Source: Burkholderia thailandensis E264 (GTDB lineage: Bacteria > Pseudomonadota > Gammaproteobacteria > Burkholderiales > Burkholderiaceae). Taken from it: a DNA stretch of 64,000 nt. Positions 1-10,509 of the stretch are shown one piece after another; the stretch's first letter is position 1, and every line of letters begins with the position of its first letter. A model generated the notes under the pieces. That model was not told the DNA's origin, did not search any database, and saw only the letters and a list, made by a program, of their open reading frames with translations. Both the position numbers and the translations under genes were made by a program. The stretch covers positions 1,116,001 through 1,180,000 of the forward strand of contig NC_007651.1 in assembly GCF_000012365.1 (NCBI RefSeq), read 5' to 3'.

Positions 1-39
1 ATGCGACGCGCGGCGTAGCGGATCAGAGCGCGCGCGGCG

Positions 40-930
40 TCACGCTGCGTGCGCCGGGTCGGCGCGATGGTCCGCGCGCCGGCCCTGGTCGCCCGGATGG
101 CATGCGGGGCAGGACTTGCCGGGCACGTACAGCGGCGATTGTTGCGCGTCGGCCGGCACGACCGCGCGGCATGCGAAGCATGTGACGTCGGCCGTCGGCG
201 CGAGTTGCGGGTTGAGCGCGGTGCGGTAATCGAACACGAAGCAGTCGCCGTGGTAATGCGCGCCGCCGACTTCCTCGAAATACTTGAGGATTCCGCCTTC
301 GAGCTGGTAGACGTTCTCGATGCCGACGTCCTTCATGTGGATCGCCGCCTTCTCGCAGCGAATGCCGCCCGTGCAGAACGACACGACGGTCTTGCCCTCG
401 AGGTCCGCGCGATTCGCCTCGATCACGCCGGGAAACTGGCTGAACTTGTCGATCCGGTAGTCGAGCGCATTGTCGAACGTGCCGACGTCGACTTCGAACG
501 CATTGCGCGTATCGAGCATCACGACGGGGCGGCCCGCGTCGTCGTGGCCCCGGTCGAGCCACGCCTTCAGCATGCGCGCGTCGACGGACGGCGCGCGGCC
601 GAGTTCCGGCTTGATCGCCGGCTTCTTCATCGTGATGATCTCGCGCTTCAGGCGCACGAGCATCCGGCGGAACGGCTGCGAATCGGACAGGCTTTCCTTG
701 AACGGCAGATCCGCGAACTTGCCTTCGAACAGCGGATCGTGGCGGAGGTAATCGACGAACGCATCGGTCGCGCCGCGCGAGCCCGCGATGAACAGGTTGA
801 TTCCTTCGGGCGCGAGCAGGATCGTGCCGCGCAGCCCGAGCGCGTTGCAGCGCGCGGTGATGAGCGGCCGCCATTGCTCGATCGAGTCGAGCGAGACGAA
901 ACGGTAGGCGGCGAGATTGACGGTGGTCAT
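40..930 (-). CDS. trhO: tRNA uridine(34) hydroxylase TrhO (rhodanese family, UPF0176)
   Basis: The 296-residue product matches the TrhO/YceA family, which makes 5-hydroxyuridine at tRNA wobble position 34. It has an N-terminal alpha/beta domain, a central rhodanese domain with the loop CTGGIRC and the expected active-site cysteine near residue 186, and a C-terminal cysteine-containing tail (CFACRAVV, then CPAC) typical of the long proteobacterial form. I start at [11 protein letters not shown], where family similarity begins; an in-frame ATG 37 codons upstream would only add a low-complexity Arg/Pro leader. It is divergent from dnaE. A GATAAT sequence at 1030-1035 read on the minus strand could serve as its -10 box. 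Confidence 0.9.
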   Translation of the reverse strand: MTTVNLAAYRFVSLDSIEQWRPLITARCNALGLRGTILLAPEGINLFIAGSRGATDAFVDYLRHDPLFEGKFADLPFKESLSDSQPFRRMLVRLKREIITMKKPAIKPELGRAPSVDARMLKAWLDRGHDDAGRPVVMLDTRNAFEVDVGTFDNALDYRIDKFSQFPGVIEANRADLEGKTVVSFCTGGIRCEKAAIHMKDVGIENVYQLEGGILKYFEEVGGAHYHGDCFVFDYRTALNPQLAPTADVTCFACRAVVPADAQQSPLYVPGKSCPACHPGDQGRRADHRADPAHAA

Positions 931-1254
931 GAGGTTCGGACGGTGAGGCGGCTGCGGCCCGACGGCGAGGCCGCGCGAAACGGGCGCGGCGGGCGGTCGG
1001 GCGCAAGCGGACGAAAACGGAAAAACCGTATTATCCCGCAAACCGCGCGGCTATCCGCAGTTGGCCGAAAGGACGGCGCGCGACGGCGTCGCACGGCAAC
1101 GTGGCGGAGCCGCTTCTGGCAAGCCGGCGGATCGCCTTCGCGCGTGGCTTCGCCGCCCGCGGGCCCGCGCCGGCACTCGGCCGAACGGCCGGCGCGGCGT
1201 TTTTTTGGCCGCCGCGAACGATGCCGGGCCCCCGGGGCGGCTACAATAGCGCCC
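931..1254. other. Divergent intergenic region trhO/dnaE
   Basis: This 324-bp gap separates two divergent genes and holds no supported gene. It carries a GATAAT on the minus strand (1030-1035) that may drive trhO and a TACAAT on the plus strand (1242-1247) just ahead of dnaE. A run of seven T at about 1200-1206 follows GC-rich sequence but no gene ends into it, so I do not call it a terminator. Confidence 0.5.
1242..1247 (+). promoter_or_regulatory. Candidate -10 box (TACAAT) of dnaE
   Basis: TACAAT matches the sigma-70 -10 consensus at five of six positions and ends seven bases before the dnaE ATG, so transcription would begin at or within a base or two of the start codon. There is no clear -35 hexamer at the usual distance, so the promoter call is tentative. 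Confidence 0.4.
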
Positions 1255-4200
1255 ATGTCAGATCCCCGTTTCGTTCATCTCCGCGTCCACTCCGAATTCT
1301 CGATTGCCGACGGCATCGTGCGTCTCGACGATATCGTCAAGTCGGCGGCCGAAGACGGTCAGGGCGCGCTCGCCCTGACCGACCTCGGCAACGCGTTCGG
1401 TCTCGTCCGTTTCTACAAGGAAGCCCGCGACGCGGGCATCAAGCCGATCGCCGGCTGCGACGTCTGGATCACCAACCGCGACGATCGCGACAAGCCGTCG
1501 CGGCTGCTGCTGCTCGTCAAGAACAAGCGCGGCTACCTGAATCTCTGCGAACTGCTGTCGAAGGCGTGGCTCACGAACCAATACCGCGGCCGCGCGGAAC
1601 TCGACGCGAGCTGGCTCGAAGGCGAGCTCGCCGACGGGCTGCTCGCGCTGTCCGGCGCGCAGCAGGGCGATATCGGCCTCGCGCTCGCGGCGGGCAACGA
1701 GGCGGCCGCGCGCCGCCACGCGCAGCGCTGGGCGCAGGTGTTTCCGGGCGGCTTCTATCTCGAATTGCAGCGCTACGGCCAGCCGGGCGCGGAAGCGTAC
1801 ATCCAGCAGGCGGTGACGATCGCGGCCGAGCTGAAGCTGCCCGTCGTCGCGACGCATCCGCTGCAATACATGACGGCCGACGATTTCACCGCGCACGAGG
1901 CGCGCGTGTGCATCTCGGAAGGCGATATCCTCGCGAATCCGCGCCGTCAGAAGCGCTTCACGACCGAGCAGTTCTTCCGCACGCAGGGCGACATGGCCGC
2001 GCTGTTCGCCGATCTGCCCTCGGCGCTCGCGAACACGGTCGAGATCGCGAAGCGCTGCAACCTGACGCTCGAGCTCGGCAAGCCGAAGCTGCCGCTCTTT
2101 CCGACGCCCGACGGTATGTCGCTCGACGACTACCTCGTGCAGCTGTCGCAGGAAGGGCTCGAGAAGCGCCTCGCGCAGCTCTATCCGGACGAGGCCGAGC
2201 GTGAAGCGCAGCGCGACAAGTACAACCAGCGTCTCGATTTCGAGTGCGGCACGATCAAGAAGATGGGCTTCCCAGGCTACTTCCTGATCGTCGCGGACTT
2301 CATCAACTGGGCGAAGAACAACGGCGTGCCGGTGGGCCCCGGGCGGGGCTCGGGCGCGGGCTCGCTCGTCGCGTATTCGCTCGGCATCACGGATCTCGAT
2401 CCGCTGCGCTACAACCTGCTGTTCGAGCGCTTCCTGAACCCGGAGCGGGTGTCGATGCCGGACTTCGACATCGACTTCTGCCAGCACGGGCGCGACCGCG
2501 TGATCCAGTACGTGAAGGAGAAGTACGGCGCGGACGCGGTGTCGCAGATCGCCACCTTCGGCACGATGGCCGCGAAGGCGGCCGTGCGCGACATCGGCCG
2601 CGTGCTCGATCTCGGCTACATGTTCACCGACGGCGTCGCGAAGCTGATCCCGTTCAAGCCGGGCAAGCACGTGACGATCGCCGACGCGATGAAGGAAGAG
2701 CCGCTGTTGCAGGAGCGCTACGACAACGAGGACGAAGTCCACCAGTTGCTCGATCTCGCGCAGCGCGTCGAGGGCCTGACGCGCAACGTCGGCATGCACG
2801 CGGGCGGCGTGCTGATCGCGCCCGGCAAGCTGACGGACTTCTGCCCGCTCTACACGCAGGGCGACGACGGCGGCGTCGTCAGCCAGTACGACAAGGACGA
2901 CGTCGAAGCCGTCGGCCTCGTGAAGTTCGACTTTCTGGGGCTGACGACGCTCACGATCCTCGACTGGGCCGAGCGCTACATCCGCCGTCTCGATCCGAGC
3001 AAGGAGAACTGGTCGCTCGCGCAGGTGCCGCTCGACGATCCGGCGTCGTTCCAGATTCTCAAGAAGGCCAACACGGTCGCCGTGTTCCAGCTGGAAAGCC
3101 GCGGCATGCAGGGGATGCTGAAGGACGCGCAGCCCGACCGCTTCGAGGACATCATCGCGCTCGTGTCGTTGTACCGTCCGGGCCCGATGGATCTGATCCC
3201 GAGCTTCTGCGCGCGCAAGCACGGGCGCGAGAAGGTCGACTATCCTGATCCGCGCGTCGAGCCTGTCCTGAAAGAGACCTACGGGATCATGGTCTATCAG
3301 GAGCAGGTGATGCAGATGGCGCAGATCATCGGCGGCTACTCGCTCGGCGGCGCGGACTTGCTGCGCCGCGCGATGGGCAAGAAGAAGCCCGAGGAAATGG
3401 CCAAGCATCGCGAGATCTTCGCGGAGGGCGCGGCGAAGAACGGCCTCACGCGCGAGAAGTCCGACGAGATCTTCGACTTGATGGAGAAGTTCGCGGGCTA
3501 TGGCTTCAACAAGTCGCACGCGGCCGCGTACGCGCTGCTCGCGTATTACACCGCGTGGCTGAAGGCGCACCATCCGGCCGAATTCATGGCGGCCAACATG
3601 ACGCTCGCGATGGACGACACCGACAAGGTGAAGATCCTGTTCGACGATTGCGTCGTCAACGGCCTCGCCGTGCTGCCGCCCGACATCAATCAGTCGCACT
3701 ACCGCTTCGAGCCGGTCGCGCAAGCCGACGGCAAGCCTTCGCGCACGATCCGCTACGGCCTCGGCGCGATCAAGGGCAGCGGCCAGAACGCGATCGAGGA
3801 GATCCTGCGCGCGCGCGAGGAAAAGCCGTTCGCCGATCTGTTCGATTTCTGCGAGCGGATCGACCGGCGCGTCGTGAACCGCCGCACGATCGAGGCGCTG
3901 ATCCGCGCGGGCGCGCTCGATTCGCTGCACGCGAACCGCGCGCAACTGCTCGCGTCGGTGCCGCTCGCGATGGAGGCCGCCGAGCAGGCGGCCGCGAACG
4001 CGCTGCAGGCGGGCCTTTTCGACATCGGCGGCGTGCCCGCGCACCAGCACGCGCTCGTCGACGAGCCCGCCTGGGACGACAAGCGCCGCCTGCAGGAAGA
4101 GAAGGCCGCGCTCGGCTTCTATCTGTCCGGCCACCTGTTCGACGCGTATCGCGACGAGGTGCGCCGTTTCGTGCGCCAGAAGCTCGGCGAGTTGAAGGAA

Positions 4201-4779
4201 GGGCGCGACAAGGTGGTGGCCGGCGTGATCGCGTCGCTGCGCACGCAGATGACGCAGCGCGGCAAGATGGTGATCGCGCTGCTCGACGATGGCACCGGCC
4301 AATGCGAAGTCACCGTGTTCAACGAGCAGTTCGACGCGAACCGGGCGCTTTTCAAGGAGGACGAGCTGCTGATCGTCCAGGGGCAGGCGCGCAATGACGC
4401 GTTCACGGGGGGGATTCGCTTCACCGCCGATTCGGTGATGGATCTCGAGCGCGCGCGCAGCCGTTACGCGCAGGCGGTGCGGATGACGATGAACGGCAAC
4501 GCGGACGCGGCGGCGCTGCGCCGCGTGCTCGAAGCGCACGTCGCGAAACCCGACGACGCGCCGCCCGTCGAGGCGCCGGCGCCGCGCGGCGGCCGCGACG
4601 GCGGGCGCCGCGCGCAGGCGGTGATGCCGAACGGCCTCGCCGTGCGGATCGCATACCGTAATGCGCGCGCGCAAGGCGAGATGCACTTGGGCGACGCATG
4701 GCGCGTGAAGCCGAGCGACACGCTGCTCGCCGATCTGCGCGCGGCGTTCGGCGGCAGCGTCGTCGAGATCGTCTACTGA
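1255..4779 (+). CDS. dnaE: DNA polymerase III subunit alpha
   Basis: This 1174-residue protein is the replicative polymerase alpha subunit, the usual length for DnaE1. The N-terminus ([11 protein letters not shown]) is the PHP domain. The polymerase core carries MPDFDIDF with catalytic aspartates D403 and D405, and VKFDFLGL supplies the third, D559. A helix-hairpin-helix and an OB fold ([13 protein letters not shown]) follow, then a C-terminal tau-binding region. The reading frame stays open far upstream, but similarity begins exactly at this ATG (MSDPRFVHL). No Shine-Dalgarno sequence is visible, and the -10-like TACAAT lies only 7 bases upstream. The next gene, msbA, follows after 37 bases. 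Confidence 0.98.
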   Translation: MSDPRFVHLRVHSEFSIADGIVRLDDIVKSAAEDGQGALALTDLGNAFGLVRFYKEARDAGIKPIAGCDVWITNRDDRDKPSRLLLLVKNKRGYLNLCELLSKAWLTNQYRGRAELDASWLEGELADGLLALSGAQQGDIGLALAAGNEAAARRHAQRWAQVFPGGFYLELQRYGQPGAEAYIQQAVTIAAELKLPVVATHPLQYMTADDFTAHEARVCISEGDILANPRRQKRFTTEQFFRTQGDMAALFADLPSALANTVEIAKRCNLTLELGKPKLPLFPTPDGMSLDDYLVQLSQEGLEKRLAQLYPDEAEREAQRDKYNQRLDFECGTIKKMGFPGYFLIVADFINWAKNNGVPVGPGRGSGAGSLVAYSLGITDLDPLRYNLLFERFLNPERVSMPDFDIDFCQHGRDRVIQYVKEKYGADAVSQIATFGTMAAKAAVRDIGRVLDLGYMFTDGVAKLIPFKPGKHVTIADAMKEEPLLQERYDNEDEVHQLLDLAQRVEGLTRNVGMHAGGVLIAPGKLTDFCPLYTQGDDGGVVSQYDKDDVEAVGLVKFDFLGLTTLTILDWAERYIRRLDPSKENWSLAQVPLDDPASFQILKKANTVAVFQLESRGMQGMLKDAQPDRFEDIIALVSLYRPGPMDLIPSFCARKHGREKVDYPDPRVEPVLKETYGIMVYQEQVMQMAQIIGGYSLGGADLLRRAMGKKKPEEMAKHREIFAEGAAKNGLTREKSDEIFDLMEKFAGYGFNKSHAAAYALLAYYTAWLKAHHPAEFMAANMTLAMDDTDKVKILFDDCVVNGLAVLPPDINQSHYRFEPVAQADGKPSRTIRYGLGAIKGSGQNAIEEILRAREEKPFADLFDFCERIDRRVVNRRTIEALIRAGALDSLHANRAQLLASVPLAMEAAEQAAANALQAGLFDIGGVPAHQHALVDEPAWDDKRRLQEEKAALGFYLSGHLFDAYRDEVRRFVRQKLGELKEGRDKVVAGVIASLRTQMTQRGKMVIALLDDGTGQCEVTVFNEQFDANRALFKEDELLIVQGQARNDAFTGGIRFTADSVMDLERARSRYAQAVRMTMNGNADAAALRRVLEAHVAKPDDAPPVEAPAPRGGRDGGRRAQAVMPNGLAVRIAYRNARAQGEMHLGDAWRVKPSDTLLADLRAAFGGSVVEIVY

Positions 4780-4816
4780 TCCTCCTGCACGTTTTCCGGA
4801 TTCTTTTGAGGGCATT

Positions 4817-6607
4817 TTGAGCGTCAAGCCTACCCTAAGCAAACCGATCGGCGGCCAGGATGCGTCGTCGCCTGCCGTCGTGATGCGCCGCCTCTGGCCG
4901 TACGTCAAGCCGCTCGTCTGGGTGCTCGTCGCCGGCGTGCTCGCGATGGCCGCGGTCGCCGCGACGGAAGCCGGGATTCCCGCGCTACTCAAGCCGCTGC
5001 TCGATCACGGTTTCGGCTCGAAGGGCGACATGACGACGAAACTGTACGTGCCCGCCGCGGTCGTCGGCCTCGCGCTTGCGCGCGCGATCGCCCAGTACGC
5101 GTCCGGCTATCTGCTGCAGTACGTGTCGAACCGCATCCTGCTCGATCTACGCATCCAGATGTTCGAGCGGATGATTCACACGGGCGTGTCGTTCTTCCAG
5201 CGCGAGACGGCGAGCACGGTGATCAACGCAGTCGTGTTCGAAGTGAACCAGGTGTTGAGCGTATTGATGGGCGTCATGATCACGCTGGTGCGTGATTCGC
5301 TGACGGTCGTTTTCCTGCTCGGCTATCTGTTCTATCTGAACTGGCGCTTGACGCTCATCGTCGCGATCCTGTTGCCGTGCATCGGCTGGCTCGTCGGCAA
5401 GATCAACCGCCGGCTGCGCCGCCTGAATCGCGAGCACCAGACGCTCACGAACCAGCTCGCGTATATCGTCGAGGAGACCGTCGGCGGCTACAAGGTCGTC
5501 AAGGTTCACAACGGCGAGTCGTACGAGATCGGGCGCTTCAACGAGTTGAGCCGCAAGCTGCGCGGCTATTCGATGCGCATGACGGTGTCGGGCGGCCTCG
5601 CCCAGCCGCTCACGCAGTTTCTCGCGTCGATAGCGCTCGCGGTCGTGCTGACGATCGCGGTTGTCCAGTCATCGAACGACCAGACGACGGTCGGCGGCTT
5701 CGTTGCGTTCGTGACCGCAATGCTGCTCATCATCTCGCCGCTCAAGCACCTGATGGACGTAAACCAGCCGTTGCAGCGCGGGATGACGGCGGCTGAGCTG
5801 ATCTTCGGGCTGATCGACGAGCCGCGCGAACCCGAAGGGGGCGGCAAGCCGCTCGCGCGCGCATCGGGTGCGATCGAGTTCAGCCATGTGTCGTTCTCGT
5901 ACGGGATATCGCGCGACGGTCGGCAGACGCTCGACGACGTGTCGTTTACCGTCGCGCCGGGCGAGATGGTCGCGCTCGCGGGACCGTCGGGCAGCGGCAA
6001 GACGACGCTCGTCAATCTGTTGCCGCGCTTCTTCGATCCGTCGTCGGGCACGGTGCGCGTCGACGGCGTCGCGCTGCCCGAGTACAGCTTGCACGACCTG
6101 CGCAATCAGATCGCGATGGTGAGTCAGGACGTCGTGCTCTTCAACGACACGATCGCCGCGAACGTCGCGTACGGCCAGACGCCCGAGCGCGACGGCGTCG
6201 AGGCGGCGCTGCGCGCGGCGAATCTGTGGGAGACCGTCACCGCGATGCCCGACGGCATCGACACGCTCGTGGGAGACAACGGGATGCGGCTGTCGGGCGG
6301 TCAGCGCCAACGGCTCGCGATTGCCCGCGCGATCTACAAGGATGCGCCGATCCTGATTCTCGACGAGGCGACGTCCGCGCTCGATTCCGAATCCGAGCGG
6401 CACGTGCAGGCGGCGCTCGAGACGCTGATGAAGGGGCGCACGACGCTCGTGATCGCACACCGCCTGTCGACGATCGAGCGCGCGGATCGGATTCTCGTGC
6501 TCGAAGGCGGCAAGATTGTCGAAAGCGGCAGTCATCGCGAACTGCTCGAGCAGGGCGGGCTGTACGCGCATCTGCATCGCATCCAGTTCCAGCAGGACGC
6601 GGGGTGA
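4817..6607 (+). CDS. msbA: Lipid A export ABC transporter MsbA (permease-ATPase fusion)
   Basis: The 596-residue product has about six transmembrane helices in residues 25-330 followed by one ABC ATPase domain. Walker A is GPSGSGKTT at about 389-397, the signature LSGGQRQR begins at about 492, and Walker [13 protein letters not shown] follows. This half-transporter layout and its place directly before LPS core genes identify MsbA, which flips core-lipid A across the inner membrane as a homodimer. The best start is TTG at 4817, preceded by GAGGG four bases upstream; no suitable ATG lies nearby. It probably shares a transcript with dnaE upstream and the glycosyltransferases downstream. Confidence 0.95.
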   Translation: MSVKPTLSKPIGGQDASSPAVVMRRLWPYVKPLVWVLVAGVLAMAAVAATEAGIPALLKPLLDHGFGSKGDMTTKLYVPAAVVGLALARAIAQYASGYLLQYVSNRILLDLRIQMFERMIHTGVSFFQRETASTVINAVVFEVNQVLSVLMGVMITLVRDSLTVVFLLGYLFYLNWRLTLIVAILLPCIGWLVGKINRRLRRLNREHQTLTNQLAYIVEETVGGYKVVKVHNGESYEIGRFNELSRKLRGYSMRMTVSGGLAQPLTQFLASIALAVVLTIAVVQSSNDQTTVGGFVAFVTAMLLIISPLKHLMDVNQPLQRGMTAAELIFGLIDEPREPEGGGKPLARASGAIEFSHVSFSYGISRDGRQTLDDVSFTVAPGEMVALAGPSGSGKTTLVNLLPRFFDPSSGTVRVDGVALPEYSLHDLRNQIAMVSQDVVLFNDTIAANVAYGQTPERDGVEAALRAANLWETVTAMPDGIDTLVGDNGMRLSGGQRQRLAIARAIYKDAPILILDEATSALDSESERHVQAALETLMKGRTTLVIAHRLSTIERADRILVLEGGKIVESGSHRELLEQGGLYAHLHRIQFQQDAG

Positions 6608-6660
6608 GCGGCGCGCGTCGTGCCGGACAGTCACCCGGCGAGCGCACAGGGCGCCATTCG

Positions 6661-7752
6661 ATGACCATCGGCCTGTCATGCAACGCGCTCAAGTACGGCG
6701 GCGGGCTCGAGCGCTATGCGATCGATCTCGCGCGCGGCCTTGCCGACGCCGGGGTCCGGCCGTTGGTTTTTGCGCGATCGTTCGATTCGTCGGTGCCGGA
6801 ATACCAGTGTGTCGAGCCGCGCCGGATCAACGTATCGTTCCTGCCCGGCAAGTGTCGCGACGCATGGTTCTCATGGCGCTTGCGCGCGGCACGCCGCGCG
6901 GCGCCCGTCGACGTGCTGATCGGCTGCAACCGCGTCGACTCGTCGGATATTGCGATCTGTGGCGGTACGCACCTCGGCTTTCTGGATGCGATCGGCCGCA
7001 TGCCGACGTTCTCTGATCGCCGCCAGATCGCGCTCGAACGCCGTCAATACGCGCGCGCGCGTTTCGTCGTCGCGCATTCGATGCTGATGCGCGACGAACT
7101 GCGCCGTTTCTACGGGCTTTCCGACGACAAGATCCGCGTGTTGTTCCCGCCCGTCGACGCCGCGCGCTTCACGCCCGTCGACGCAGTGCGCCGCGCCGAG
7201 CTGCGCACGCGCTTCGGCTTTGCCGACGACGAGGTCGTGCTGCTGTTCCCGTCGAGCAGCCACGAACGCAAGGGGCTGCCGCTCATCGAAGCAATACTGC
7301 GTGACGCTGGGCCGCGCGTCGTCGTCGCCGTCGCCGGCCGGCCGCCCGAGAGAACGTCGGAGCGATTGCGCTACGTCGGCTACGTGAAGGACATCGAGGA
7401 CGGCTACCGTGCCGCCGATTTCACGATCCTCGCGTCGAAATACGAGCCGTTCGGGCTCGTCGGCGTCGAATCGGTGATGTGCGGCACGCCCGTCATCCTG
7501 CCGTCGAACATCGGCTGTTGCGACGCGATCGCGCCGTCCGCGAAGCTCGTGTTTGCGCCCGGCGACGCGGCGGGGCTACGCGGGATGCTCGACGAAGCCG
7601 TGCGGCGAGTGAGGGCGGGCGCGGTACGCGTCGAATCGGGCGCGGCGGCGCGTGCAGCGATCCAGTACGATCCGAGCGTCGCGCGTCACGTCGCGCAACT
7701 GCTCGATCTGGCCGCGGAGGCCGCGAGCGACAGGCGTAACGGAGGGCGATGA
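6661..7752 (+). CDS. Glycosyltransferase family 4 (LPS core, WaaG-like)
   Basis: A 363-residue GT-B glycosyltransferase. The N-terminus (GLSCNALKYGGGLERYAIDLA) is the acceptor Rossmann domain and the C-terminal half carries the GT4 EX7E motif, EPFGLVGVE, with glutamates at about 262 and 270. The gene lies 53 bases after msbA and ahead of a heptosyltransferase and a ligase, so it very likely adds a hexose to the LPS inner core. WaaG is the nearest named relative, but the donor sugar and linkage cannot be read from the sequence, so I give no gene symbol. The start is the ATG giving MTIGLSCN; nothing upstream in frame resembles the family. Confidence 0.85.
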   Translation: MTIGLSCNALKYGGGLERYAIDLARGLADAGVRPLVFARSFDSSVPEYQCVEPRRINVSFLPGKCRDAWFSWRLRAARRAAPVDVLIGCNRVDSSDIAICGGTHLGFLDAIGRMPTFSDRRQIALERRQYARARFVVAHSMLMRDELRRFYGLSDDKIRVLFPPVDAARFTPVDAVRRAELRTRFGFADDEVVLLFPSSSHERKGLPLIEAILRDAGPRVVVAVAGRPPERTSERLRYVGYVKDIEDGYRAADFTILASKYEPFGLVGVESVMCGTPVILPSNIGCCDAIAPSAKLVFAPGDAAGLRGMLDEAVRRVRAGAVRVESGAAARAAIQYDPSVARHVAQLLDLAAEAASDRRNGGR

Positions 7753-8068
7753 CGTACGTTCACCCGTCGCTCGGCGCGGCCTTTCATCAGGATATTGGCT
7801 CCGGAAGCGTCCGGGCCGAATGGTATACTTCGCAAGCTCAGCTTGGCCCGCGCGCACTGCAATGCGTCGCGGGCCGAGTCGCGTACTTGGGCCCGGTGAC
7901 GAGGAATGCGCGTTGGTTTCGCGAATGCCCCGCGAGGGCCACGGCGCGCTCTGTTCAGTCCCCCCGCAATATGAATCGTGGAAATTCTGCATGACGAAAC
8001 GGCTCCCGGCCGGCCTCCGGCGCATCGCATATCAAGTGACGGAATCGATCAGCCGGTGATCTAATCGA
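7753..8068. other. Intergenic region inside the LPS cluster with an extended -10 element
   Basis: This 316-bp gap holds no gene I can support; an 81-codon frame starting by ATGA overlap at 7749 has no recognisable features. At 7821-7829 the sequence TGGTATACT forms an extended -10 (TG, one base, TATACT). It could start a separate transcript for the heptosyltransferase gene with a leader of about 230 bases. No good -35 is present. Confidence 0.4.
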
Positions 8069-9211
8069 ATGAGCAGACTCCACGGCCGGATCCACATCTT
8101 CTCGCGAGCGCTGCCGAGGCTCGCCCTCAAGCCGTTGCGGCGCAGGCCCGCGCATCCGCGGCGCATCCTGATCGCGCATCATCTGTTGCTCGGCGACACG
8201 TTGCTGTTGACGCCGCTCGTCGCGAAGCTGCGCGAGCAGTACCCGGATGCGCAGATCGTGCTGGCGTGCCCGAAGGCGATTGCACCGCTCTACGCGAGCA
8301 AGCCGTTCGGCGTCGAGGCGTTCGCGTTCGATCCGCGCGACGGCGCGTCGGTCAAGCGTCTTCTTGTGTCGGGGCCGTACGATCTCGGCATCGTCGCGGG
8401 CGACAATCGCCACAGTTGGCTTGCGCTCGGCGCGGGTTGTCGCTGGATCGTCGCGCATGCGGGCGACGCGCCCGCATGGAAGAACTGGCCGGTCGACGAA
8501 CCCGTTCCGTATCCGGACGCGCCCGCCGCCTGGGCAGACTTCGCCGCGGCGCTCGTCGAAGGGCCGGCGCCGCGCCTCTACCGCTCGTCCGACTGGCCGG
8601 CGCCGCAGGCCCGCGCGCCGCTGCCCGCCGCGTTGCGCGATCGCCCCTACGTGGTGCTCCATCCGGGGGCGAGCACGGCAGTCAAGCGCTGGCCTTCGGC
8701 ACGCTGGCTCGAGCTCGCGAGCCGCATCGAGGCGCAAGGCTATCTGCCCGTCTGGAGCGGCGGGCCGAGCGAAATCGAACTCGTGGCCGAGATCGCCCCC
8801 AATCCCGCACAGCCGAATCTTGCAGGCCGGCTCGGCCTCGCCGATCTATGGCACGTGCTCGCGGGCGCTCAGGCGGTCGTGTGCCCCGATACCGGCATTG
8901 CGCATCTCGCGCGTCTCGTCGGTGTGCCGACCGTCGCGCTGTTCGGCCCCGGCAACGCCGGTATCCACGGCGCGGGCCGCTATTGGCAGGACGCGCCGTT
9001 CGTCGCGTTGACGATTGCGGACATGCCGTGCCGCGATCAGCCATCGATTTTCCGACGTCATGTCGCGTGGGTACGGCGCTGCGACCGGAATGCGGCAACG
9101 TGCGTCGCGTGGTGCGGCGATCATGCGGACTGCATGGGGCGTCTTTCAGTGGATGCGGTGCATCGTGCGCTGCAAAACGTTTTGGCGCTTGCGCCGTCAA
9201 GTTCACGTTGA
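8069..9211 (+). CDS. Glycosyltransferase family 9 (heptosyltransferase-like)
   Basis: The 380-residue product matches the ADP-heptose:LPS heptosyltransferase family (GT9). It has the N-terminal LLGDTLLLTPLVAKLRE segment, the donor-side HPGAS motif near the middle and the conserved CPDTGIAHLA segment at about 272-281. The tail is rich in cysteine (CRDQ, CDRNAATCVAWCGDHADC), as in several Burkholderia GT9 proteins. It likely adds a core heptose or a related sugar in the cytoplasm. Its stop overlaps the start of the ligase gene by one base (TGATG), so the two are probably translationally coupled. Which heptosyltransferase step it performs is not certain. Confidence 0.85.
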   Translation: MSRLHGRIHIFSRALPRLALKPLRRRPAHPRRILIAHHLLLGDTLLLTPLVAKLREQYPDAQIVLACPKAIAPLYASKPFGVEAFAFDPRDGASVKRLLVSGPYDLGIVAGDNRHSWLALGAGCRWIVAHAGDAPAWKNWPVDEPVPYPDAPAAWADFAAALVEGPAPRLYRSSDWPAPQARAPLPAALRDRPYVVLHPGASTAVKRWPSARWLELASRIEAQGYLPVWSGGPSEIELVAEIAPNPAQPNLAGRLGLADLWHVLAGAQAVVCPDTGIAHLARLVGVPTVALFGPGNAGIHGAGRYWQDAPFVALTIADMPCRDQPSIFRRHVAWVRRCDRNAATCVAWCGDHADCMGRLSVDAVHRALQNVLALAPSSSR

Positions 9212-10509
9212 TGACGATAATGACATCGCGCGTCGAGCGCGTGCTTTGGATCGCTTGTCCCACGCTGATGTTCGGCGTGATGTTCGGACACATGAACGGA
9301 GTCGTCAACACGACGCTTGCGTTGATCGGCGTCGGCACGCTTGCCGGCATCCTGTCCGCGAGCCGGCCGCCGTTCCGGCATTGGCCGCTCGTTTTGCCGA
9401 TCGTCGTGTGGGCCGCGTGGAGTCTCGCGGCGGTCGGCTGGTCGCTGTATCCACGCATCAGTTTGCGCGCGTGGTTCGATGAGGTGCTGTATCCGCTCGT
9501 CACGTTCTGGGGTTTCTGGTTGTTCGGCTCGCGCGTGAAGCGTCCCGAATGGCCGGCGCTCGTCGTGTGGGTCGCATGTGTGTTGCTCGCGCTCCTCAGC
9601 GCGCTCTACTGGGGGCACCTGCAGCCGCCGACGCCGAACACCTTTCCGATTCGCTTCTACAACCGCGTCGGCCACACGAGCACGCTCGCCGTGTTCGCGA
9701 TGCCGCTCTTCGTCGCGCTGCTGATGCGGGCTCGCTGGCGCGTGATCGGCGTGATCGGGCTCCTCGCTTGCGGTTTCGTCGGGCTCGCGAGCCTGAATCG
9801 CTTTTTCTGGCCGGCGGCGGGGGCGACGCTCGTGGTCGCGTTCTATCCGCTCTATCGTCGCCGACTGGGCGTGAGCGTTGTCGCGATCGCGGTTCTTGGC
9901 GCCGCCGCGCTCGGGCTGCTCGAATTCAGTGCGCGTGAGCGCGATCCATCCGCGTCCGCCGCAACCGCTTCGGCATCGTCGGCGGCGCGCGATATCACGG
10001 TCGCTGGCCAGCGGGTCTACGTGCCGGGCGAACTCAACGCGCTCGGCGACACGCTGTCGTCCGACACGCGCCCGAAGCTCTGGGCGTTCTATGCCGAGCA
10101 GGGCAAGCAGCACGCGTGGCTCGGCGTCGGCTTCGGCAAGCCGCTGCCCGGACATGCGTACGCGGTCGACGCGCCGCCGCTCCTGCTGCGGATCGAGCCG
10201 CAGGCGCTCACGCATGCGCACAACCTGTTCCTCAACACGTGGCTGCAGACAGGCTATATCGGTGTTGCGCTGGAGACCATGCTGTTCTTGAGTCTCGCGG
10301 CCGCGTTCTGGCGGCTCAGGCGCGATGCGCCGGCCGTGTCCGCGGCGGGGCTCGCACTCGTCGTCGGGATGATCGCGAAGAACACGGTCGACGATTTCAT
10401 GTGGCAGACGACGATGCTCGCGTTCTGGTCGTTTGCGGGTTTCCTGCTCGGTCAAGGTGAACGCGAGGCGCGCGTACCGCGCGTGTCGCAAGACGGAGAC
10501 GCACGATGA
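9211..10509 (+). CDS. O-antigen ligase/polymerase family membrane protein (WaaL-like)
   Basis: A 432-residue integral membrane protein with about ten to twelve hydrophobic segments and one long periplasmic loop (roughly residues 235-345, VYVPGELNALGDTLSSDTRP to the HNLFLNTW region). This is the layout of the O-antigen ligase (Wzy_C/PF04932) family. The motif HAHNLFLNTWLQTG is typical. Given its place among core glycosyltransferases, the natural role is joining O-antigen to core-lipid A at the periplasmic face. A polymerase role cannot be excluded by sequence alone. I start at ATG 9211 (MTIMTSRVERV), which overlaps the upstream stop; the stop overlaps the next start by ATGA. Confidence 0.85.
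   Translation: MTIMTSRVERVLWIACPTLMFGVMFGHMNGVVNTTLALIGVGTLAGILSASRPPFRHWPLVLPIVVWAAWSLAAVGWSLYPRISLRAWFDEVLYPLVTFWGFWLFGSRVKRPEWPALVVWVACVLLALLSALYWGHLQPPTPNTFPIRFYNRVGHTSTLAVFAMPLFVALLMRARWRVIGVIGLLACGFVGLASLNRFFWPAAGATLVVAFYPLYRRRLGVSVVAIAVLGAAALGLLEFSARERDPSASAATASASSAARDITVAGQRVYVPGELNALGDTLSSDTRPKLWAFYAEQGKQHAWLGVGFGKPLPGHAYAVDAPPLLLRIEPQALTHAHNLFLNTWLQTGYIGVALETMLFLSLAAAFWRLRRDAPAVSAAGLALVVGMIAKNTVDDFMWQTTMLAFWSFAGFLLGQGEREARVPRVSQDGDAR

Noticed and set aside
1188..1215. GC-rich sequence followed by seven T as a possible terminator
   Set aside because: No gene reads into it on the plus strand, and the flanking palindrome has only a two-base loop and is not adjacent to the T run.
1258..4992. 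A 1244-codon open frame antisense to dnaE, and a similar 1128-codon frame antisense to kdpD (45743-49129)
   Set aside because: They are products of extreme third-position GC bias. Their translations are Arg/Leu/His/Asp-rich with no family features, and the sense strands encode well-known proteins.
7749..7994. 81-codon frame overlapping the GT4 stop by ATGA
   Set aside because: No similarity to a family, no membrane or signal features, and composition like non-coding neighbours. The ATGA alone is weak evidence.
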